From DTKD01 sp050948905 (GTDB taxonomy: Bacteria; Armatimonadota; UBA5829), in contig JBMNES010000001.1 of NCBI GenBank assembly GCA_050948905.1, positions 1,984,001-2,048,000 of the forward strand: 64,000 nt of DNA, read 5' to 3'. Under the pieces are notes generated by a model. The model was not told the DNA's origin. It was given only the letters and a program-made list of their open reading frames with translations, and did no database searches. The position numbers and the translations under genes are program-made. This document shows positions 36,501 to 42,286 of this stretch, in pieces. Every line of letters begins with the position of its first letter. The stretch's first letter is position 1.

Positions 36501-36697
36501 GGCGCCATCGACTCGTTTTCTGTGACTATGGTAAACACGGGAATCGTGATATCAGGGTAGACATTTCGAGGCATCTGTTGATAGGCCGATATCCCGAACA
36601 CAACCGCCAACCCCACAAGCATCAGCACAATGGCTTTCTGCTTAAACGACGTGTGTATGATCCTATCTATCAGAGTTGGGTGAGATGATGATTCCAT
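33572..36697 (-). CDS. CzcA/CusA-like RND efflux pump
   Basis: A 1,041-residue inner-membrane proton-driven pump of the RND superfamily. It has an N-terminal helix, a large periplasmic loop, helices 2-6 including G-I-M-V-D-A-S-I-I-M-V-E-N, a second loop beginning D-F-M-P-K-L-D-E-G-S, and helices 8-12. The D-E-G-S start of the second loop is typical of heavy-metal (HME) members rather than drug pumps. It is the last gene of a three-gene unit with a His/Asp-rich adaptor and a TolC-like channel. AGAGGAGG precedes the start. Which metal is pumped is unknown. Confidence 0.92.
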   Translation of the reverse strand: MESSSHPTLIDRIIHTSFKQKAIVLMLVGLAVVFGISAYQQMPRNVYPDITIPVFTIVTENESMAPEEIEIMITRPMEAAMNGLPGVRRIRSQTTQGLSSVVVEFDIESEFWRARQFVTERMSQVAAQLPPGTEPPNLSSATTRLAEVYEFAVEGNLPATELREIAEWQVRYNLLTVPGVAEVLNMGGRMRQYRVTIDPNKLRAYKVRLADIEDAVQSGNENAAGGFISTGPTEYTVRGIGRFDSVDDIKDTVIAENDGVPLYLRDVADVQEGTAIRRGIASKDGKETVVALVIKQPDADTMKVVGGIEKALEDMRSTLPKGVRLVPYYDQTRLIKHSLSSVTQAILVGAVLVVLVLLVFLGNLRSTLIVALSLPLSVLIAGMLMRALKIGLNTMTLGGLAIAVGIMVDASIIMVENIYHRFFRNRDSIDDSTIKEQVAHKAAIEMGRPIAFATLIIVAVFLPLFLMGGIEGLLFRPLAITVAAAMLAALAISLTLTPILASRFLHPKGEQEGEVRLVTWIKKLYVPALEYALANRWTVVIIAFGLLIPTAFGLLAVGRDFMPKLDEGSIFVSTITPAETSLEENYRITSQIEDLLVKNPDVAEVVRRNGRSERAIGCVLPVNSGEMFVNLKPRGQLSKPSDQILADIRHQIEHIPGVAAAFTQPLQNKISESMEGTPAPLQVKLFGPDIGVLAQKGKQIEEIMKRVRGVADVTMDQATGIPQVQVEINRQAAARYGISVAHVSEIVRLAIGGEELTQVWKNQRSYGVFVRFPDEVRGDIESIKNLLVDTPSGGQIPLSQVADVTLSEGPNVIWREAMNRRLSIDASIQGRDLGGVVDDIKEGLKEVELPDDYFVIFGGQYQNQQRAMQSLTLATIIALAIVFMLLFLALGSASHAGIILATVPMAFFGGVAALLITGETINVSSAVGFIALFGIAVQNSLVLLTQTNEYLAEGQTREKAIRLASVQRLRPKLMTVASTALGLVPILLSGGVGAEIEKPLAIVLVGGLATSTLFTLLVLPSAYLLLEQARDKLRKKKVPAV

Positions 36698-36708
36698 CCG
36701 GTCCTCCT

Positions 36709-38241
36709 CTAGTGATTATGATCCGCGCAACCGGCTTCGAGCTTGCCGGAACTAAGCGCCGTCTTGATTTGATACGCGCCGACAGTCACGACCTCAGTGC
36801 CCGGGTCAAGCCCTTTTGTTATCTCGATCTTGTCGCCACGACTGGCTCCAGTCTCGACTATGAGTTTGTCGTAACTGCCGCAGACGCTACGTCCTGCTTT
36901 CACGTCCTCCGGGCAATCCAGGCACGGGGTGAACACGATCTTACTCCCGGCCTCATCAAGCACTGCCTGCTTCGGGATCAGAACTACACTTCCGCGCTTG
37001 CCCATTATCAGTGCTACCTTCGCGAACATCTCCCCTTTAAGCAGACCCCGCGAGTTATTCACCACGCATCTGATCTTAGCGGTTCGAGAATTGGTGTTTA
37101 ACATATCCCCGACATTCTCTACTTTGGCGGCAAAGACTTGATTGGGGTAGGCGTCGACGGTGACTTCAACAGGCTGGCCTACTCGTACATTTGCCAGGTC
37201 TTTTTCGTATACATCCGCCTCCACCCAGACATTGGATAGATTGGCGATAGTAAACATCACGTTCGACGGTGAAGCCATCTCGCCGGTATTAACCTGTCGT
37301 GACACAACCCGGCCTGATATCGGGGATACCACAGCGATTTGATCCCCTGAGTCGCCAGGGTTCGCTCCAAGTACCCGAATACGGTCCGCTGCCGCCTGCA
37401 CTTCGGTCTGCGCTGCCACCACGGCGGATTTCGCAGATTGAACAGCCTTTGTATCTACTACCTTGCCTTTGTAGATTTTCTCTTCCCGGCTCAGGTATTG
37501 CTTTGCCAACTCGACGCGAGACTTCTCTTTTGTGATCCGAGCCTCAGACTGCGCTATTCTCGACTTCGCAGCCTCCACTTCAGCACGATCCTTCTTAGCC
37601 TCGGCTTCAGCGCTTTCCAGATCCTGTCTGGATATTATCTGATCCGCATAAAGGTCCTTGGCCCGTTCCAGCCTGGCAGTACACTGAGCCAATTCGCTTT
37701 CAGATTTTGCCAACTCACTTCGAGCTTGAGCAAGCTCGCTTTTCGCATCTGCCAGCGCGCCCTGTGCCTCGACGTTTTCCGCCCGCGCCTCTTCAAGCGG
37801 TCGTGTGCTATATGCGCCGAGCTGTGCAGCCTTCTGCTCCTGCGCGAGGTCTTTGCGCGCGGCATCTAACCTTGCAAGTGCCTGTCGATAAGTCGCTCGG
37901 GCCTCGGCCAGCTCGACACTTGATATGGTTGCCAGCACCTGCCCCTGCTTTACTGAATCTCCGACTTTAGGTCCGGCAGAGGTGACCTTGCCTTCAATCC
38001 TTGGGCTTACCTGCACCAGATTTCCTGATGGCACTGTGACTCTTCCAGCCAACTGGATCGTGTCCCAACCTTCTCCTGTAATCGCAACAGCGGTTTTAAG
38101 GCCGGGTATGTCCAGCGCGCCTTCATCGTCATGGTGGTCGTCGTGAGCCTCGGTCGACTCATGGTGGCCTGTCAGCTTATATGTCACCCCCGCCGAAAGC
38201 ACCGCCACTGCTATCAATAATAGAATTATTTTTATCTTCAT
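36709..38241 (-). CDS. RND efflux periplasmic adaptor with His-rich ends
   Basis: A 510-residue membrane fusion protein of CusB/CzcB type. An N-terminal membrane anchor (about 5-22) is followed by a His/Asp/Glu-rich stretch (H-H-E-S-T-E-A-H-D-D-H-H-D-D). The lipoyl half starts with V-S-P-R-I-E-G-K-V, then comes an unusually long coiled-coil hairpin (about 115-275), the second lipoyl half with S-P-I-S-G-R-V-V, a beta-barrel and a membrane-proximal domain. The protein ends C-A-D-H-N-H. The metal-binding termini support metal rather than drug efflux. Overlaps the upstream gene by four bases. Confidence 0.92.
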   Translation of the reverse strand: MKIKIILLLIAVAVLSAGVTYKLTGHHESTEAHDDHHDDEGALDIPGLKTAVAITGEGWDTIQLAGRVTVPSGNLVQVSPRIEGKVTSAGPKVGDSVKQGQVLATISSVELAEARATYRQALARLDAARKDLAQEQKAAQLGAYSTRPLEEARAENVEAQGALADAKSELAQARSELAKSESELAQCTARLERAKDLYADQIISRQDLESAEAEAKKDRAEVEAAKSRIAQSEARITKEKSRVELAKQYLSREEKIYKGKVVDTKAVQSAKSAVVAAQTEVQAAADRIRVLGANPGDSGDQIAVVSPISGRVVSRQVNTGEMASPSNVMFTIANLSNVWVEADVYEKDLANVRVGQPVEVTVDAYPNQVFAAKVENVGDMLNTNSRTAKIRCVVNNSRGLLKGEMFAKVALIMGKRGSVVLIPKQAVLDEAGSKIVFTPCLDCPEDVKAGRSVCGSYDKLIVETGASRGDKIEITKGLDPGTEVVTVGAYQIKTALSSGKLEAGCADHNH

Positions 38242-39488
38242 TTCTTCACCTCGCTTGAATCCGTCCCAGCGATCTCCGTGTTAGAGGCCCACTCAAGCTG
38301 CGCGATGGCTCTGGAGTGTTCTGCTACGGCCGAGATATATTCGGTCTTAATCGTTCTCAGCGTGCGTTGAGCCTCCAGCACCTCAAGGTAGCTGGTAGCC
38401 CCTTTTTCATAACCCTTTTGTGCCATCGCGGCTAACTGTTCGCTTTTGGCCAGTATTCCGGCTTCGTAATACTCAACAACCTTTGCCGCGGTCCGTTCCG
38501 CCAAAATCGCCTGTTCCACTTCCAGCTTGATGGCGTTTTTCACGGATTCGACCTGCTGTTGCTTACTGGATTCTCGGATTTTCGCCTGTTTTATCGCTGA
38601 TCGTGATGACCCCCAGTCGAATACAGGCAGATGAAAGGATATCGCCACTCCGCTATCCCCGGAATCGAAGCTCTCCTTTCGCGCTTCCAAAGCAACATCC
38701 GGACGATATTCCGCACGCGCGGCATCTATTTGGCCCTGCGCTGCGCCGACTTCGGCTGTGGCAACTTTCAATTCTGGTCGATTAGCCAAACCCGCTGCCA
38801 ATAGAGCGGTGACATCCGGGTTTATGTCGACAAAAGTAAGCGTATCCGCAGGGGTAAACTCCGAATTGGGTGGACGATTCAGCAAAGTGTTCAGGGCAGC
38901 TTTCGTCGAGTCCAGGTCGAGTTCAGCCTGGCTAAGTTCTTGTCTCGCACGCGCCAACTCCACATCCGACTTAATAAGCTGTGAACCTGGCGTTCTGCCG
39001 ACATCGACCTGTCTGCTCACCGCCTCTCGCAGAGATTCCAGATAAGCGATGTTATTTTGATTAAGCGCGACCACCTGCATCGCCCGTGCCGTGGCCCAAT
39101 AAAGCTGTTTTACTTTTAAAACGATGTCGCGGCTGATTATCTGATTTTCCGCCTGCGCTGCAGCTGATTCGTGGCTGGCTATGCTTTTGCGTGCCTTACG
39201 TGATCCGTTGACTTCGAGCGGTTGGGCCACCAGCGCCGCAGAATCCGCTCCTGCAGTCCCGACCACACTAGGCGCGACGATTACTTCCGGGTTCTTTAAT
39301 GCAGATGCCCCGTGTACAGCCTCCTTAGCGGCATCGGCCGATAGCTTTCCCGCCGCGATAGCAGGGTTCGCTCGTAAGGCTTGATCGATTGCCTGCTTTA
39401 AGGTCAAACTCTCCGCACCTGCCGGCAGCCCCAAAACTAGCACAAGCAGCGCAGCCGCCACCGTTCTGATTAGCAGTGTTCCGGTCAT
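38238..39488 (-). CDS. TolC-family outer-membrane channel (CzcC/CusC-like)
   Basis: A 416-residue outer-membrane efflux protein: signal peptide about 1-25, then two repeats of long Ala/Glu/Gln-rich helices with short strands, the TolC layout. Visible motifs are L-T-L-K-Q-A-I-D-Q-A-L-R-A-N-P near the start and L-P-V-F-D-W-G in the second half. It would form the exit duct for the adaptor and pump encoded after it. AAGGAA lies before the ATG. Confidence 0.9.
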   Translation of the reverse strand: MTGTLLIRTVAAALLVLVLGLPAGAESLTLKQAIDQALRANPAIAAGKLSADAAKEAVHGASALKNPEVIVAPSVVGTAGADSAALVAQPLEVNGSRKARKSIASHESAAAQAENQIISRDIVLKVKQLYWATARAMQVVALNQNNIAYLESLREAVSRQVDVGRTPGSQLIKSDVELARARQELSQAELDLDSTKAALNTLLNRPPNSEFTPADTLTFVDINPDVTALLAAGLANRPELKVATAEVGAAQGQIDAARAEYRPDVALEARKESFDSGDSGVAISFHLPVFDWGSSRSAIKQAKIRESSKQQQVESVKNAIKLEVEQAILAERTAAKVVEYYEAGILAKSEQLAAMAQKGYEKGATSYLEVLEAQRTLRTIKTEYISAVAEHSRAIAQLEWASNTEIAGTDSSEVKK

Positions 39489-39625
39489 ATTTGATTCCTT
39501 TTAGGTGATTTTAACGATGGGCGTTGTCCAGGATATCGTCGCGTGCCGGTGCGCATTGGCGCAACCAGGCGCACAGCAAAACCTGAGACGCTGTTACCCG
39601 ATAGAAGATGACAGAAAACGAATGC

Positions 39626-39895
39626 TTAGCTTAGAGGTTGCGGTGGGCGGAAAATATCGAAAGAGTGGAGTGCAACAACGTTTTCGAATTGCTCTATCGT
39701 TATGATTTGATAGTCCTGGTCTATCTCAAAATCCGTGTTTTGTACGATAGCGCATCTACAAGTATGAGCGCAGGCACAGGCATACTCCGGGCAACCATCG
39801 TGGTCACAGTGGTGATAGTGGCCCATAAATATGCTGCAGGACCCCAGCAAAACCAGCCCTGCAAATATAATAATGCCGATAGAGCCTGCCTTCAT
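39626..39895 (-). CDS. Small Cys/His-rich lipoprotein, first gene of the metal-efflux unit
   Basis: An 89-residue protein starting at ATG 39895 (the open frame extends 13 codons further to 39934). A hydrophobic helix (6-17) ends in a lipobox, L-G-S-C, with Cys20 as the likely lipidated residue. Residues 26-48 then hold six cysteines (30, 35, 40, 42, 46, 48) and five histidines (26, 28, 29, 32, 44). The last 40 residues are plain. It lies 137 bases upstream of the TolC-like gene on the same strand. A periplasm-facing metal-binding or sensing lipoprotein is the natural reading; I do not recognise a named family. Confidence 0.65.
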   Translation of the reverse strand: MKAGSIGIIIFAGLVLLGSCSIFMGHYHHCDHDGCPEYACACAHTCRCAIVQNTDFEIDQDYQIITIEQFENVVALHSFDIFRPPQPLS

Positions 39896-39900
39896 CAACT

Positions 39901-39909
39901 TATTATACC
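39901..39909 (-). promoter_or_regulatory. Extended -10 promoter of the lipoprotein/efflux unit
   Basis: On the minus strand TGGTATAAT is an extended -10 box ending about six bases before ATG 39895, so transcription would begin at or next to the start codon. No good -35 is seen at 17 bases. Confidence 0.5.
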
Positions 39910-39934
39910 ACATCTTTGACGAGCCCCTTGGCAA

Positions 39935-40251
39935 ATGAGTTTCATAGTTTTTTTAGATTCAAACGGCATTGGCCCTTGCACCAGCCCTGCGATTTACGAT
40001 ATGCTATTACGGGTGCGGCGGTTACTGGGACAATCAGGCGTCGGCACCGGGAATCAGTGAGTCATACGGAACTACGGGAATGGTCTGGAACTTCATAGAC
40101 ACTGGTTGGGAGCTTGTGGCGCTCTGGCTGTGCCAGGGACTGGGGCTTCTTATCCCTGCCCAGGTGTGGTAGTTGAATCTTTTTCACTCATTGACCTCTT
40201 CTCAGGCAATTAGCCTCGAGATTCAATTTTCACAGGAGAATAATCAAAAAA
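39935..40251. other. 317-base gap between the efflux unit and glutamate dehydrogenase
   Basis: No convincing gene. An open frame on + at 39969-40172 (67 codons, TTG start, no ribosome site) encodes a Gly/Trp/Tyr-rich sequence ending A-L-W-L-C-Q-G-L-G-L-L-I-P-A-Q-V-W; it may be a small unknown protein or chance. The 3' part holds an inverted repeat TTGAATC (40173-40179) / GATTCAA (40220-40226) enclosing a small stem (CTCAGGC/GCCTCGAG, 40201-40220), just before the dehydrogenase ribosome site. No tRNA-like structure was found. Confidence 0.4.
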
Positions 40252-41439
40252 ATGAGCGTCGTAGATTTTGATCTGATAGCGAAGCACGCTGATATAGATT
40301 CAACGATCATCAGGCTTTTAGAGAAAAGCAATCAGGAACACTATGCAAATTTGCATATAGAATACAATGGCGAGGTTATCCAGGCGGATAGCTATGTTGT
40401 CTTTCACAGCCTTAGCCGCGGCCCGGCCAAGGGTGGTATCAGGATGGCTGTTGATGTCAGCCTGGAGGAGACACGAAGGCTCGCGCAGTTGATGACCTAC
40501 AAGTGCGCACTGACCAGAATACCGTTCGGCGGTGGCAAGTCGGGAATTAAAATCAACTCCCGATCACTCGGCCCGGAAGCGCGCAAATTGATGCTGGGTC
40601 AGTACATAGAGAACTTTGGAGTCTTTCTGCAGAACGGGACTTATGTTCCGGCTCCTGATATGGGCACGGGCGCTGCAGATATGGCCACCATATATGGCCT
40701 CACACACTCCAAGGAATCCGTTACTGGTAAGCCTGTGCGGATCGGCGGATTGCAGGGCCGAGACGAGGCCACGGGATATGGCGTTGCAAGCATCGTGAAG
40801 AGCGCGGTTGAGGGAATGTTGGATCGCAGCGTGCGTGACGTGACTGTGGCCGTGCAGGGCTTCGGAAATGTTGGCAAGTGGACAGCCAGGCTGCTTGCAC
40901 AGGCGGGAGCTAAGATCATTGCCGTGTCCGATGAGACCGGAGCTGTTTATATGGAGAACGGGCTTCCGATTGAGGATATGGCGGATATCAAACTGCTAAA
41001 CGAGGTCAGCCTGCCGGCGATGGACGCCAACGACATTATGACCCTGCCGGTCGATGTATTTATTCCGGCCGCTATTGATGGAGTTCTAACCGCTGATGTG
41101 GCTTCCAAGGTGCAGGCGAAGCTCATTGTCGAGGCAGCCAATGACCCGACCACCGCCGAGGGAGACAAGATTCTCTTCGAGCGCGGCATCAGCGTCATTC
41201 CGGACATCCTTGCAAATGCGGGCGGCGTAGTCGGCTCGTATGTCGAATGGAAACAGGCCAAATCCGGCAGCATCGTCACCAAGTCGGAGACCTACCATAC
41301 CATCGACAGCCATTTGCTCGGCGCATATGAGCTGGTAGTTGAACTGGCGCGCCAGGCGAATATTTCACACAGATTGGCCTCACACGTGATCGCGGTCAAC
41401 GAAGTCGTCGAATCTATGCGTGACCGGGGATGGGCATAG
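40252..41439 (+). CDS. Glu/Leu/Phe/Val dehydrogenase (glutamate dehydrogenase type)
   Basis: A 395-residue NAD(P)-dependent amino-acid dehydrogenase. The substrate domain has K-G-G-I-R, the P-F-G-G-G-K-S-G-I lysine motif and P-A-P-D-M-G-T with the catalytic aspartate. The Rossmann domain has V-Q-G-F-G-N-V-G-K-W, then A-A-N-D-P-T-T and D-I-L-A-N-A-G-G-V. It interconverts glutamate with 2-oxoglutarate and ammonia. The length is short for bacterial GDH (410-450) but complete. A structured leader lies upstream. Substrate preference for glutamate is likely but not proven. Confidence 0.92.
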   Translation: MSVVDFDLIAKHADIDSTIIRLLEKSNQEHYANLHIEYNGEVIQADSYVVFHSLSRGPAKGGIRMAVDVSLEETRRLAQLMTYKCALTRIPFGGGKSGIKINSRSLGPEARKLMLGQYIENFGVFLQNGTYVPAPDMGTGAADMATIYGLTHSKESVTGKPVRIGGLQGRDEATGYGVASIVKSAVEGMLDRSVRDVTVAVQGFGNVGKWTARLLAQAGAKIIAVSDETGAVYMENGLPIEDMADIKLLNEVSLPAMDANDIMTLPVDVFIPAAIDGVLTADVASKVQAKLIVEAANDPTTAEGDKILFERGISVIPDILANAGGVVGSYVEWKQAKSGSIVTKSETYHTIDSHLLGAYELVVELARQANISHRLASHVIAVNEVVESMRDRGWA

Positions 41440-41468
41440 GTTCTTACAAAAACTAATCAGTAGAACAC

Positions 41469-41504
41469 GGCCGGGACTATGTCCCGGCCATAATACGTTT
41501 TATT
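41469..41504 (+). terminator. Terminator after glutamate dehydrogenase
   Basis: GGCCGGGAC (41469-41477) and GTCCCGGCC (41481-41489) form a perfect 9-base stem with a 3-base loop, followed by ATAATACGTTTTATTTT. Confidence 0.85.
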
Positions 41505-41567
41505 TTCCGTTATTCGAAATGAAGGGCGTTATCAGGCGTCTATCTCCTATTGGTGACTGGATTGTTG

Positions 41568-41573
41568 TATAAT
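41568..41573 (+). promoter_or_regulatory. Probable -10 box of the cyclophilin gene
   Basis: A perfect TATAAT lies 49 bases ahead of the start in a 182-base gap. No good -35 hexamer is found at 16-18 bases, so this rests on the -10 and position only. Confidence 0.4.
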
Positions 41574-41621
41574 ATCGCTCAGATATTGCTCGATACTGAG
41601 GATTAAATCGGAGGTATTGCA

Positions 41622-42170
41622 TTGTCGTTTATGAACTACGTTCTCATCGGCACTCTTCTTTGCACTGCGAGCGTTACCGCTGCTGATGCGGCCAAGTCGC
41701 AGGCGCCTGAGATCGGGCGCACTGTTGTTATCGAGACTAACAAGGGCACTATCAAATTCGGACTGTACGAAAAAGATGCGCCTATTACCACCAAAAACTT
41801 CGTGGGGCTTGTTGAGAAGAAGTTTTATGATGGTCTAAAGTTTCACCGCGTTGAGCCGGGCTTTGTTATCCAGGGCGGCGACCCCAAGGGCAACGGCACC
41901 GGTGGGTCCGGCCAGACTATCAAACTGGAAGTCACCCCTAAACTGAAACACGACGCGGCCGGGGTGGTGGCGATGGCCCGTTCGCAGAATCCGGACAGCG
42001 CATCGTGCCAGTTTTACATCACACTTGCTCCCACTCCGTTTTTGGATATGAACTATGCGGTATTTGGCCGGGTGACTGAGGGTCTTGATGTGGTCAAGAA
42101 GATCCAGGTTGGCGATGTTATGAAAACCGTCCGCCTTGCAACCCCTGCAAAAGACAAGCCTAAGAAATAA
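41622..42170 (+). CDS. Exported cyclophilin-type peptidyl-prolyl isomerase
   Basis: A 182-residue protein that speeds cis-trans change of proline bonds. A signal peptide or anchor (about 1-21, ends A-A-D-A-A) precedes a compact cyclophilin domain. Key stretches are F-H-R-V-E-P-G-F-V-I-Q-G-G-D (catalytic Arg), M-A-R-S-Q-N-P-D-S-A-S-C-Q-F-Y-I and A-V-F-G-R-V. TTG 41622 is chosen since GGAGG lies seven bases upstream; ATG 41631 is too far from it. Probably periplasmic. Confidence 0.92.
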   Translation: MSFMNYVLIGTLLCTASVTAADAAKSQAPEIGRTVVIETNKGTIKFGLYEKDAPITTKNFVGLVEKKFYDGLKFHRVEPGFVIQGGDPKGNGTGGSGQTIKLEVTPKLKHDAAGVVAMARSQNPDSASCQFYITLAPTPFLDMNYAVFGRVTEGLDVVKKIQVGDVMKTVRLATPAKDKPKK

Positions 42171-42184
42171 CAAAAAATATACGT

Positions 42185-42208
42185 TGGGCGGCTATTATCA
42201 GCCGCCCA
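42185..42208. terminator. Hairpin after the cyclophilin gene
   Basis: TGGGCGGCT (42185-42193) and AGCCGCCCA (42200-42208) form a 9-base stem with a 6-base loop. On + there is no T run after it; the A-rich run lies on the other side, which would favour termination of minus-strand transcripts. Confidence 0.5.
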
Positions 42209-42231
42209 CCAACAATCAATCATAACCCCCA

Positions 42232-42259
42232 TTGACAGCCGAACATAGTGGCGTATAAT
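42232..42259 (+). promoter_or_regulatory. Consensus promoter of the C39-like peptidase gene
   Basis: TTGACA (42232-42237), 16-base spacer, TATAAT (42254-42259). Because the -10 lies here, coding cannot begin at GTG 42248; translation most likely starts at ATG 42287. Confidence 0.85.
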
Positions 42260-42286
42260 GCAATTAGGTTACAAACGGGGTATGTT

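Noticed and set aside
35687..36688. 333-codon open frame on + opposite the RND pump gene
   Set aside because: It is antisense to a clear CzcA/CusA-like gene, His/Arg-rich in the way of reverse-frame shadows, with no ribosome site or family resemblance.
39505..39705. 66-codon + frame upstream of the efflux genes
   Set aside because: It runs opposite the lipoprotein gene and its leader, with no family or ribosome-site support.
42248..42286. GTG 42248 as start of the C39-like peptidase
   Set aside because: It lies between the -35 and -10 boxes of a consensus promoter; the signal peptide begins properly at ATG 42287.
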